From positions 37,842-101,841 of IMG/VR virus record IMGVR_UViG_3300009009_000011: a stretch of 64,000 bases of DNA; one strand, given 5' to 3'. The notes under the pieces were generated by a model. The model was not told the origin of the DNA, did not search any database, and was given only the letters and a program-made list of their open reading frames with translations. Shown here piece after piece: positions 23,998-32,770 of the stretch. The translations under genes and the position numbers were made by a program. The stretch comes from a virus. Every line of letters starts with the position of its first letter. The first letter of the stretch is position 1.

Positions 23998-24501
23998 ATG
24001 GCACTAGGAACAAAACAATCTGGTATATATAAAATAGAATCAAAACATAAAAAAGAAAGATTTTATATAGGCAGTGCATCTAGAATTGATACTAGATGGA
24101 ATTTACATTTACATGATCTTAGGTGTAATAAACATGGAAATCAAAAATTACAAAATCATTATAATAAATATGGGGAGTCTGATTTATTGTTTTCTATATT
24201 ATTAATTTGTGATAAGGAAGATTTAATTAAAATCGAGCAATATTTTATTGATTTTTATAATCCGTGGTTTAATATATGTAAAATTGCTGGTAGTTCTTTA
24301 GGTATAAAAAGATCAGAGACTACCAAAGAAAAAGTTAGACAAGCAAATTTAGGCAAGAAACAATCAAGAGAAACTGTCGAAAAAAGATTGAGGTCTAGAG
24401 GAGATGTTTGGAACAAAGGTTTAACTAAAGAAGATCCACGGGTTGCTAGATCTGTTAGAAATTTTCATGGAGTGAGAAAAGAATTAAGGAAAGGAAAATA
24501 A
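23998..24501 (+). CDS. free-standing GIY-YIG homing endonuclease (167 aa)
   Basis: Selfish endonuclease. GIY at 9-11, YIG at 23-25, Arg33, Glu80 and the NP-x-FN segment (88-92) make a complete GIY-YIG catalytic domain. A NUMOD3-like DNA-binding motif follows (GIKRSETTKEKVRQANLGKK), with a basic tail. It sits between two virion genes with no intron. Its first five residues, MALGT, equal those of the next gene, as if the insertion had duplicated that gene's start. It should cut endonuclease-free relatives at this locus and spread by repair. Confidence 0.88.
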   Translation: MALGTKQSGIYKIESKHKKERFYIGSASRIDTRWNLHLHDLRCNKHGNQKLQNHYNKYGESDLLFSILLICDKEDLIKIEQYFIDFYNPWFNICKIAGSSLGIKRSETTKEKVRQANLGKKQSRETVEKRLRSRGDVWNKGLTKEDPRVARSVRNFHGVRKELRKGK

Positions 24502-25965
24502 GTGGCATTAGGTACTTCAAATATTAGTTTAGGTTCAGTAAAATCTGAAATAGGTGAGAGTACTTATAGTCTTTTTGATATAGGTACATCTACTTTAATA
24601 AATAAATGGTCAAAGTATAAACCAATACGAGATGCTGGTGCAGGTACTAATTGGCCTACTGGTATTAATAATTTATATGGGTTAGATTTACCTGTTTGGG
24701 ATAATACAAGTGATAGATTTGAAGATGATAATGGAGATTTAAGTGATGATTGGGATTATTTACATCCTCGTGGCGGTAGTCCTGGGGGGACTCCTGATGA
24801 ACCAGCAAGGTTAGGAGATTTTAGGGGATATGAACACGATGATTCTTTAACCTGGCCACCGATGTATTGTAAAACTGACGATCAAGATGAAAATACTCCA
24901 TTAAGTCCTGCACAACCTAGTGGTGGGTTTTCGTCTTGTACTGCTACAGGAAAGTTTAATGTTACTCCATCAAGTGTTAGAATAAAAGTTTCTGATTTAG
25001 GGTTAAGTAATTATTATTTTGGAGTTCTTGTAAAAACACCAGATAATGATTATTTTATAAAAACTAATTCAACAACAATTGGGAGTTCTAATGAAACTGT
25101 TGGTTTAGGCATTACTCCAAGTGTAACTTTAACTGATCCTACAGATCCAGAATCAACATATCAAAATTTACCTTATGGGGTTGGTAGTTATACTATGTAT
25201 TATTGTATATCTTCTACTAATTATACTACTTGGACAGAAGATCCAACTGCAACAATTTATTTAATGCCGTCTGGAAGTGTTACTGATTTAACATATAAAA
25301 ATTATTTTACTTTTATAGTAGAAGATTGGGTTTATACAGCTGATGGAAGTTTATATTGGACATATGATGATGATGCTTATGATGATTATGATGAGGCTAC
25401 TATATATATGTCTGAAGATGCTGAACCTTTTACAGTAGATTTAGATGGAAATACTTGGTTAGAATATGATGTATATGCTTCAGATGGTACTACTAAAATA
25501 ACAAGTACTCCAGCATTGTGGAGTAATGGGTGTAAATTAAGAATGTTTCCAATAAATGCAAATGGTGGACTAGTTAAAGAAGGTATTGTTTATGTAGATG
25601 GAACAAATTGTACACCATATCCTATAACAGTAACTCATCAAGCAGCTCCTGCGATAGTTACAGTTTATGCTGGTGATTCAGATGTACTTACAGTTTCATC
25701 AACTGATGGGCATGTTATTGGTGGGTTAAATATAGAATTTACACCTCATTATGTTCCAGATAATGATCCTCATTATGATGTTTGTTGGTATATTAAAGTT
25801 AATGATGGTGCTAAGGGTGAATATAGTTCTCTTACAACGGGATTAGCTTGTACTCAAGATACACATGAAAACATGCAATCTATTGGTTATGGTTCATTAA
25901 CTTGGAGTGATGGTGATACAGTGGATGTTTATTTATATTATGAAGAAGCACCAGCTGTACCATAA
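24502..25965 (+). CDS. virion adhesion/fibre protein (487 aa)
   Basis: Start is GTG at 24502, directly after the endonuclease stop. N-terminal MALGTSNISLGSVKSEIGESTYSLFDIGTSTLINKWSKYKP is a probable particle-anchoring segment. The rest is beta-rich and very acidic and aromatic (YWTYDDDAYDDYDEA). The Asp/Tyr/Thr-rich composition resembles extended surface proteins with Ig-like or jelly-roll modules. No enzymatic motif found. An ATG start was probably lost when the endonuclease gene inserted. Confidence 0.55.
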   Translation: MALGTSNISLGSVKSEIGESTYSLFDIGTSTLINKWSKYKPIRDAGAGTNWPTGINNLYGLDLPVWDNTSDRFEDDNGDLSDDWDYLHPRGGSPGGTPDEPARLGDFRGYEHDDSLTWPPMYCKTDDQDENTPLSPAQPSGGFSSCTATGKFNVTPSSVRIKVSDLGLSNYYFGVLVKTPDNDYFIKTNSTTIGSSNETVGLGITPSVTLTDPTDPESTYQNLPYGVGSYTMYYCISSTNYTTWTEDPTATIYLMPSGSVTDLTYKNYFTFIVEDWVYTADGSLYWTYDDDAYDDYDEATIYMSEDAEPFTVDLDGNTWLEYDVYASDGTTKITSTPALWSNGCKLRMFPINANGGLVKEGIVYVDGTNCTPYPITVTHQAAPAIVTVYAGDSDVLTVSSTDGHVIGGLNIEFTPHYVPDNDPHYDVCWYIKVNDGAKGEYSSLTTGLACTQDTHENMQSIGYGSLTWSDGDTVDVYLYYEEAPAVP

Positions 25966-25993
25966 ATTTTTTAACAATTAAATATAATATAAT

Positions 25994-26143
25994 ATGGAAT
26001 TTTTAATGGGATTTTTAGTAGGTGTTGTTCTTACTTTAGTAGTATTATTTGCTATTAAGAAAAAGAAAGATACAAAAGTTGTTCTTGATCCTAAACAATT
26101 TACACCAGGGCCTGAAAAAAGGCACAATATACCTGAAGTTTAG
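25994..26143 (+). CDS. single-span membrane microprotein (49 aa)
   Basis: Residues 3-21 (FLMGFLVGVVLTLVVLFAI) form a membrane helix followed by KKKKD, then a polar tail of 25 residues: N-out/C-in by the positive-inside rule. TAG stop with a second TAG two codons later. Could be a lysis accessory or superinfection factor. No family recognised. Confidence 0.5.
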   Translation: MEFLMGFLVGVVLTLVVLFAIKKKKDTKVVLDPKQFTPGPEKRHNIPEV

Positions 26144-26175
26144 GTTTAGGTAAAAAATATTAAACAACTTAAAAA

Positions 26176-26334
26176 ATGGAAAAGAGAATATTAAAGTTTA
26201 CAGATCAAGAGTTGAATATTTTATTATATAGTCTTCAAAAACAACCTTTTGAAACGGTTAATGGTTTGATACTAAATATAGTAGAACAACTCAAGGCAGA
26301 TAATGAAGTTAAAGTAGAAACTAAAACAGAATAA
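26176..26334 (+). CDS. small helical protein (52 aa)
   Basis: FTDQELNILLYSLQKQPFETVNGLILNIVEQL forms two amphipathic helices. I associate this pattern (LTxQExNxxLxxLxxxPxxxVxxLIxxI) with small proteins common beside structural genes in Bacteroidota phages. Stop TAA TAA, next gene four bases later. Function unknown. Confidence 0.55.
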   Translation: MEKRILKFTDQELNILLYSLQKQPFETVNGLILNIVEQLKADNEVKVETKTE

Positions 26335-26337
26335 TAA

Positions 26338-26952
26338 ATGGCATTTGCTCCAACATTTACAATAGTAGAACAGGGGGATAACAAACTATTGACCATAACA
26401 GACTCTACTGGAACTGGTTCGGATGGTTGGGATGGCACCCCTGATGTTACACATATAAACGATAGTACTAATAATCTAACATTAGATATAACTATCACTT
26501 TATCAGATGGTACAGAAACAACGTATGATACTATCGATTTATATACATTAAATGGTGGTGGTTTTACCACTACAGAAGATTTAGTGTTTGAATTGGATTG
26601 TACAGATTTCACAGTTAGTGGTGTGGCTTTAGGAACTTCTAGTGATGAATTTCCTGACGGTGTTTATGATGTAACTTATGCATATCAGAAAGCTACTAAT
26701 AATTATCATACAGATTATAGTATACTTATAGACGGTCAGGTTAAGACAGATTTATATGAGTTGTTAAGGACTATACCAACTGAGTATGAATGTGATTATA
26801 ATCATGAGCGAGAGATATTAGATGTTATATTTATGAAAGGTTATTATGATGCTATGTTAGCTACAGCTGCGATTGGTAGAGATGAACAAGTAATAGAACA
26901 ATTAGGTGTATTAGAAGCATTAGTAGAAGATGGCAGCAACAATACTTGGTAA
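26338..26952 (+). CDS. fibre-region structural protein (204 aa)
   Basis: Residues 1-125 are a beta-sandwich-like Thr/Asp-rich domain (TFTIVEQGDNKLLTITDSTG). Residues 130-200 are helical (LYELLRTIPTEYECDYNHEREILDVIFMKGYYDAMLATAA). This two-part form, an Ig-like domain plus a helical tail, recurs in fibre modules of Bacteroidota phages. Overlaps the next fibre gene by 23 bases. Probably an adaptor or chaperone for a fibre. Confidence 0.5.
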   Translation: MAFAPTFTIVEQGDNKLLTITDSTGTGSDGWDGTPDVTHINDSTNNLTLDITITLSDGTETTYDTIDLYTLNGGGFTTTEDLVFELDCTDFTVSGVALGTSSDEFPDGVYDVTYAYQKATNNYHTDYSILIDGQVKTDLYELLRTIPTEYECDYNHEREILDVIFMKGYYDAMLATAAIGRDEQVIEQLGVLEALVEDGSNNTW

Positions 26953-27892
26953 TTTAGGTACAGAAGATTTAACTGTACTTGGTGGTCCTGTAACAATATC
27001 TACAGGGTTAACTGTTACTACATTACCAAATGTTAGTCCTGTTGTTATAGATGTTACAGGTATTGATGTAGACAGTTATTGGCATTTAGATAGTGGTAAA
27101 ATAACTCCTGAAAACTTATTATATAAAGTTGGCTTAGGTGCTGTTGATGCTGGTAATACTACTACAGACTATTTTCTTTTACTTAATTCAACTACTAATG
27201 AGGTAAAGAAGGTTATAGGGTCTACAATGTGTTTGGCAAGTCATACACAAGCGTGGTCTACTTTAACTGCTACACCTACTACTTTGGCTGGTTATGGTAT
27301 AACAGATGCTGCAGCTTTAGTACACACTCATTCTTATCAAACTTTAGATGCAGACTTAACTGCTATTGCAGCTTTATCTGTCAATGGGTTTTTAAAGAAG
27401 ACTGCTGGTACTTGGGGGATGGATACCAATTCTTATGAGGTTGCTTTAGGTAATCCTGCAGGGAATGGGTATATACTTAGTTCAGATACTAATGGGGCTA
27501 GGACTTGGATAGCTAATAATCATACAGGGGTATATGAACCTGTATTGCCTGCAGTGGGTGCAGATGGTTATGTGCTTAGTTCTGATATGGCTGGTAATAG
27601 GTCTTGGGTTGCTCAAGCCGGTGGTGGTGGTAGTGGTATGGCTATACACGCCAATGAATATCATAGTACATTGGATAATACAGCATTGTCTGGTACTTTA
27701 ACATGGGGTGGTGTTCAATTAACTACTACATTTACGAAATTAAATTACTTAACAAGTGCTACCGGGACTACTGGTACGAATACTACTAATATTGTATTTT
27801 CAACTAGTCCAGCATTGACTACTCCTAATATTGGGGCAGCTACTGGGACTAGTTTAACTGTTACAGGGGACGTAATTGCTTATTCTGCATAA
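26930..27892 (+). CDS. tail fibre protein (320 aa)
   Basis: Contains the fibre signature AWSTLTATPTTLAGYGITDA (residues about 105-124), then YQTLDADLTAIAALSVNG, both typical of phage tail fibres. A Gly-rich linker AGGGGSG is near residue 230. The end SLTVTGDVIAYSA repeats the C-terminus of the fibre at 22213, suggesting a common trimerisation or chaperone-recognition tag. Confidence 0.72.
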   Translation: MAATILGNLGTEDLTVLGGPVTISTGLTVTTLPNVSPVVIDVTGIDVDSYWHLDSGKITPENLLYKVGLGAVDAGNTTTDYFLLLNSTTNEVKKVIGSTMCLASHTQAWSTLTATPTTLAGYGITDAAALVHTHSYQTLDADLTAIAALSVNGFLKKTAGTWGMDTNSYEVALGNPAGNGYILSSDTNGARTWIANNHTGVYEPVLPAVGADGYVLSSDMAGNRSWVAQAGGGGSGMAIHANEYHSTLDNTALSGTLTWGGVQLTTTFTKLNYLTSATGTTGTNTTNIVFSTSPALTTPNIGAATGTSLTVTGDVIAYSA

Positions 27893-27894
27893 CT

Positions 27895-28173
27895 ATGGCT
27901 ACAGCTGGTGAAATAACAACATATTTAAATAATATACTGTATGGTCAGTCAGTATATATGGATGATATAATGAAACGTGAAAGGTTAGGTTATTCTGATA
28001 TGTTTCTTTATAGATTGAGGGCGTACATACTAGATTGTTATGTACAAATAATGGTAAGTTACTTTTCTCAAACTGACTACGATTCTGAAAATTTCTTTAC
28101 TACCGATGAGGTTAGGGAAATAATAAATAGGATAAACATAATATGTGATTCTAATTATGATTTAGATTTATAA
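27895..28173 (+). CDS. small helical protein (92 aa)
   Basis: Starts two bases after the fibre stop. Entirely helical and acidic, with many Tyr (LGYSDMFLYRLRAYILDCYVQIMVSYF). Size and position suit a fibre-assembly or adaptor protein; no homolog recognised. The 36 bases after it are plain A/T-rich spacer. Confidence 0.5.
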   Translation: MATAGEITTYLNNILYGQSVYMDDIMKRERLGYSDMFLYRLRAYILDCYVQIMVSYFSQTDYDSENFFTTDEVREIINRINIICDSNYDLDL

Positions 28174-28209
28174 CAAAACAAAATAAAATAAAATTAATAA
28201 ATATAAATT

Positions 28210-29610
28210 ATGGCATTAAGTACAACTAAACGATTTTCACACAAGGCTGCTCCATACGCTGCATTTTATAATGAAGCCGGGGAACCTCGTTTGAATGTTG
28301 AGGGTACTGTAGAAATTGCAGGTGTATCTGATATAGATATAAATGCACCAACTATAGACTCTTCTTGTTATATAGGGAAGTCTGCTGGGACCAATGGTGG
28401 TGATTTTGTAGTGGCATGGACGTCTGCTACAGAATTAACATTGAGTTCTTTCCCAGGGGCTATAACCGCAATATATGCTGCAGACATTGAAGCTATCAGA
28501 CAAATAAATGTTGCTGGTACAGTTGTTGCAACATATCATAGGGATGATACTACAATGTTGATGACTGGGGCAGTTCTTGCTGTTACAGGGGCAGCATTTG
28601 CATCTGATGATAAATTTATAGTATTTACTAATATACCTAGGCCTGCTTCATCTGGTGCAGGCGGTGCTGGTGGTGGTAGTATTGTATATACTAATATGTC
28701 AGGTGACTTTGTAGCAACTATCACAAATGCTACTACTAATATTACAGTTACAGGTCTTCCTTTTACTTTGGAAGCTGGTCATGTTGTATTAGGTAGTTTA
28801 AAGAAGAAAGCAGTTACCACTAATGTGGTTACTACATTACTTCCTAGTACTGTTTCAGTAGCAGGTGGTGTTATTACATTAGGGGGGGTCACTAACTTTG
28901 CTACAGGAGATGAAGTATATGTTACTTTAATTGGTCCTGATAAAGCTTATGATCTTGCATTAGATAGTTCACAGGGAGTAGTACAGAATCCGGAATATGG
29001 TCACTATACTGGTGTTGAGACATTAATTAGTGAAACTAATCTTAGTACTATCCTTGCTACTGCAGATGGTGGTGGTGATACAGATACAATTGTAGATGCC
29101 GATGGGGCTTTTTCTGGCGCAAGTACTGCAGTTGGTTATATAGGTTATCAGACTACAGATAGTCAAAGTGCTACAGTTAATTCTGTTGCCAGTGCAACTA
29201 CAGTAGAAACTACTACTCTAACAGGTGGTGCAACATGGGCTAGTAAAGCTTATAGTTTACCTAAAGTGATGAGATATGAAATACCTATGGAAGGGTATAA
29301 TTTCTTATCTATGCATTGGCGTTTAACTACAGTTGCTAATCAAACAGTATATGTAAAATTATACGGTACACTTGATTCTACAGCTACCGCAGAGGCTGAT
29401 ACTAACTGGGTTGATTTAACAAGTACTTTACTTACACCAGGGGTATCTACAGGGGTTTCATGTACAGGGGCAGCTAGTGTTGAGGGCATTAAAGTATTAG
29501 ATAGTCCTTTTACTATGCTTAAATATATGGTTAAACTTGTTGTTGAGAAATCTACAGCAGGTGCTCCATCAGGTTCGTTATTTACAATGTTCATTAAAAA
29601 ATCTAGTTAA
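28210..29610 (+). CDS. virion structural protein (466 aa)
   Basis: Ala/Thr/Gly/Val-rich and beta-structured throughout, with a Gly-rich hinge (SSGAGGAGGGS, about residues 147-157). The N-terminus MALSTTKRFSHKAAPYAAFYNEAGEP may anchor it. The C-terminal 110 residues form a jelly-roll-like domain. No catalytic residues found. Surface or baseplate-like protein inferred from context. Confidence 0.5.
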   Translation: MALSTTKRFSHKAAPYAAFYNEAGEPRLNVEGTVEIAGVSDIDINAPTIDSSCYIGKSAGTNGGDFVVAWTSATELTLSSFPGAITAIYAADIEAIRQINVAGTVVATYHRDDTTMLMTGAVLAVTGAAFASDDKFIVFTNIPRPASSGAGGAGGGSIVYTNMSGDFVATITNATTNITVTGLPFTLEAGHVVLGSLKKKAVTTNVVTTLLPSTVSVAGGVITLGGVTNFATGDEVYVTLIGPDKAYDLALDSSQGVVQNPEYGHYTGVETLISETNLSTILATADGGGDTDTIVDADGAFSGASTAVGYIGYQTTDSQSATVNSVASATTVETTTLTGGATWASKAYSLPKVMRYEIPMEGYNFLSMHWRLTTVANQTVYVKLYGTLDSTATAEADTNWVDLTSTLLTPGVSTGVSCTGAASVEGIKVLDSPFTMLKYMVKLVVEKSTAGAPSGSLFTMFIKKSS

Positions 29611-29612
29611 TT

Positions 29613-30080
29613 ATGAGTAAGTTAGGGTTTAGATGTTTTACATCTCCAGAAGTACCAGTGGTACTAACATTAAGACAACAGGTTGTTGCTCTTACTGATG
29701 AACAAAGACAATCTCTATTAGTTGGGTTTGAACAACGTATACCAGCTGCTCATCTTGATCATAAGCTAGGTTTGTCAAAGCAGATTATCGAGTATGTATA
29801 TGATGGTATGGATGCTATTGAAGAGACTAGTAGACTATTAATGCGTGGTGAATATGTTACTACTCCAGCTGTATTAGACGGTAATGGTGTTGTAATTACA
29901 CCTGCAGTATATGCTCCAGTTCCTACTACGCAAGTATTGTTACGTCAAGCTATCGCACCTTTATTTTCAGCAGATTATCCAGTTAATTTTTGCAGTAATG
30001 TGGTCAATGAAATGATTGCATGGTGTAAATATGATGGTAGTGGTACATTTGCTTTTTATAGAAACAATATAATACTTTAA
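29613..30080 (+). CDS. unknown structural-region protein (155 aa)
   Basis: A helical N-terminal half (TLRQQVVALTDEQRQSLLVGF), a Pro/Val-rich middle with two similar strands (VTTPAVLDGNGVVITPAVYAPV), and a C-terminal helix. Two bases after the preceding gene. Position suggests a fibre adaptor. No family recognised. Confidence 0.45.
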   Translation: MSKLGFRCFTSPEVPVVLTLRQQVVALTDEQRQSLLVGFEQRIPAAHLDHKLGLSKQIIEYVYDGMDAIEETSRLLMRGEYVTTPAVLDGNGVVITPAVYAPVPTTQVLLRQAIAPLFSADYPVNFCSNVVNEMIAWCKYDGSGTFAFYRNNIIL

Positions 30081-30083
30081 GAT

Positions 30084-30821
30084 ATGAGTATATATACAAA
30101 ATCATTACACAACGTTCCATTAGCAGATAGTACAAATAATGCTACTGTTGAGGATGCTGTTGGTAATAAGTCAGATACTGCTAGTACTACAGTTAATACT
30201 ACTACTAGTATTGTAAGGTATATTAAAGGTCTATTAGGTCTTCATAATGTACCTACTGCAGACGTTGCTACTAATACTAATGTCAGGGATGTTGTTGGTA
30301 ATAAGACAGATACTATTAAAGGTGATTCATTGGTTAGTTTCTTTAAACGATCAATGCCTATCATAGTAACTAAGACAAATGTTTGTAATGGTAATGGTGC
30401 ACAAGCAGACAATTTATTTACAGTTACAGGTTATGTTGAGTTAGTTAGGATATGGGCTGAATGTACTCAAGTTACAAACGGTACTGTATTCTCTGGCAAC
30501 TCCCTTGCTTTATATGATGGTACATTAACAATTGAATTAACTGATAGTGGTGCTCCACTTGATATGTCAGGTGCTATTGAAGCTGGTGAGATTATACTTA
30601 AGAATGGTGCATCAGCAACCGCAGCTTTGGTTGTTATGCATAATAATACAGGGTATGTTACAGATACTGCTATTTCTACAGGTACAACATTAACAAAGAA
30701 AACAGGAGTTACTACTTATATTCAACATATATTTACTGGAAACGCAGATACAAATGTTACATTAGTTTGGTATGCAGAATATAAGCCTTTATCAACTGAT
30801 GGTGCAATTACAGCTGTTTAA
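30084..30821 (+). CDS. structural protein with internal duplication (245 aa)
   Basis: Residues 7-33 and 52-78 are near-copies: SLHNVPLADSTNNATVEDAVGNK and GLHNVPTADVATNTNVRDVVGNK, each followed by a Thr-rich strand. The remainder (residues 85-245) is a beta-sandwich-like domain. The repeated unit (LHNVP ... VGNKxDT) is familiar from phage virion proteins lying beside fibres. Likely a spacer or oligomerising stalk. Confidence 0.5.
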   Translation: MSIYTKSLHNVPLADSTNNATVEDAVGNKSDTASTTVNTTTSIVRYIKGLLGLHNVPTADVATNTNVRDVVGNKTDTIKGDSLVSFFKRSMPIIVTKTNVCNGNGAQADNLFTVTGYVELVRIWAECTQVTNGTVFSGNSLALYDGTLTIELTDSGAPLDMSGAIEAGEIILKNGASATAALVVMHNNTGYVTDTAISTGTTLTKKTGVTTYIQHIFTGNADTNVTLVWYAEYKPLSTDGAITAV

Positions 30822-30838
30822 TAACTTACTTATTTACA

Positions 30839-32770
30839 ATGAAAGAAAGTAAGACATGGGGTGAGAGACAATGCATCTTTAGGAGTTGCTTTAATGATGA
30901 AGCTACTGTTAGGGCTCAAGGTGGTGTACCTGTTGGATCTACTTTTGTTAATGGAACAGGTTTTATAGCAGGTAATGGTAGTTATATTACTTTTAACAGA
31001 AGACTTCCGAATGGAGTATATTCTATAAGGGCTAAGGTATTAAAAACATCTTTAGTATCTAGAGGATATGTTTTTGATTATAGGAATATAGGAATAGACG
31101 GTGTTGGACATTGTTATATTTCTGATACATCTGGAAGTTTAAGTGTTTCTAGCGGAACAAAATATGTTAATAATGTATTAAACGGATCTGTTGTAGCTGG
31201 TGTATGGTCGGAAATAGTAGTTACAGGAATTACGATCACTAATGGTACTGGTAATACTCCTATTGTAATTGGTTCTTATGCTAATCTTCTTAGTTATCCA
31301 TTAGGCGGTTATATAGAACTCTTTGAAATTTACAATTACACACTAACATCAGATGAAGTATCTAACCTATATAACAACTCAAGATACAGAGATGTAGGTC
31401 TGAATAAGGATGAACAGTTAGGTCCTGAGTTAGTTGTTGATGGTGGTTTTGATACTCCTGCAAGTTGGACTTGTTCTGCTGGATGGTCTGTATCTGGAAG
31501 TAAAGCAAATTATGATGATGTAACTAATTCAACTGCTATAATAACTGCAGGTGGTATTAGTTTCACTGTTGGTAAAAGATATAAGATAACATATACTATT
31601 TCAGGACTTACTGCCGGTACTGCTGATTTCAGAATACAAAATCAAGCTCAAGTGTATTTTTTAGATGTGTTTGGAACAACTCTTAATAAGGCAAATGGTA
31701 CCTATACGGAAATAGCATTATGTTTAGTTGCTGCAACAAATATTAGATTCAATGCTTATACTTCATCAGGTTCTGCATGGTCACTTGATAATCTCTCAAT
31801 CAAAGAAGTTCTTGTTGAACGTACACGTAAAATCCTTGATGTTGATGCTTGTTGTGGGATAAGGAATAAGTTGAGTGGGGATGTGTATGGTAGTGAATTA
31901 GTTCCATTATGGAATACTTATGCATGGTGGACTACAGTTCAAGCGGGATGGTCATTTGTTGAAGGTGTTTCTGCAACTTGTAGTAGTGGTTCTCCTGTAT
32001 TATATAAAGCTGCTGGTTGGACTAATGGAAAACGATATAGAATTATAATGACCATATCTGTAACTAGTGGTGGTATTACATTACCGTGGGATGGAGTTAC
32101 TGGTGCAGCGAGTTATAGAACTACATCTGGAACACATACAGTAGATTATATCGCAGGAGATGGTAAATTATACATTCATACAAATTTATTTGTTGGTACT
32201 ATTACTGCGCTTTCAATTAAAGAAATAATTCCATCAGTAGTCAATACAGCAACTACAGTACAGAAGATCAATGATGTTAATGCTATGTCATTCAATGGTA
32301 CTACAAGTAAAATTGATTGTGGTAGTTATGATGGGTTGGTTGGTGATAAGACTATTGTTGCTTGGATGAATCCAATAATAAAAGTATCAGGTTCAAATTT
32401 ATATTTTTCTAATAATAAATTTGTATTTGGTTCTACTACGGGTAGTAAAACATTATTAGTTTATAGTGATGGTGCAACTGCTGCTTCTTCATCAGCCATA
32501 ATAAATTATCGTAATTGGCAGTTGATTATAATTACTAGAACATTTACTGGAATTACAAATATTTATATTAATGGTATATTAAGTGGTACCGCTAATCAAT
32601 CTTCTGGTACACCTGCTGTTGGGACAGCAAATATTCATATAGGATTTAATCAATCAACAGGTCTATATTCAAAAGGTCTAATGGACAAAGTTCGTGTTGT
32701 TGATGGGATTTTAACCCCAGCCGAAATAAGTCAGATATATAGTAATGAACGTAGTAAATATTTAGTATAA
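30839..32770 (+). CDS. LamG-type adhesion protein (643 aa)
   Basis: C-terminal residues about 480-640 are a LamG/concanavalin-like domain: AMSFNGTTSKIDCGSYD (opening), KTIVAWMNP, then NIYINGILSGTANQSSG and LMDKVRVVDGILTPAEISQIY, the usual closing helix. A similar segment lies near residues 50-180 (EIYNYTLTSDEVSNLYNNSR). Between them are two carbohydrate-binding-like segments (VVDGGFDTPASWTCSAGWSVSGSK; WNTYAWWTTVQAGWSFVEGVS). Likely binds host surface glycans. Paralogous in design to the next gene. Confidence 0.68.
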   Translation: MKESKTWGERQCIFRSCFNDEATVRAQGGVPVGSTFVNGTGFIAGNGSYITFNRRLPNGVYSIRAKVLKTSLVSRGYVFDYRNIGIDGVGHCYISDTSGSLSVSSGTKYVNNVLNGSVVAGVWSEIVVTGITITNGTGNTPIVIGSYANLLSYPLGGYIELFEIYNYTLTSDEVSNLYNNSRYRDVGLNKDEQLGPELVVDGGFDTPASWTCSAGWSVSGSKANYDDVTNSTAIITAGGISFTVGKRYKITYTISGLTAGTADFRIQNQAQVYFLDVFGTTLNKANGTYTEIALCLVAATNIRFNAYTSSGSAWSLDNLSIKEVLVERTRKILDVDACCGIRNKLSGDVYGSELVPLWNTYAWWTTVQAGWSFVEGVSATCSSGSPVLYKAAGWTNGKRYRIIMTISVTSGGITLPWDGVTGAASYRTTSGTHTVDYIAGDGKLYIHTNLFVGTITALSIKEIIPSVVNTATTVQKINDVNAMSFNGTTSKIDCGSYDGLVGDKTIVAWMNPIIKVSGSNLYFSNNKFVFGSTTGSKTLLVYSDGATAASSSAIINYRNWQLIIITRTFTGITNIYINGILSGTANQSSGTPAVGTANIHIGFNQSTGLYSKGLMDKVRVVDGILTPAEISQIYSNERSKYLV

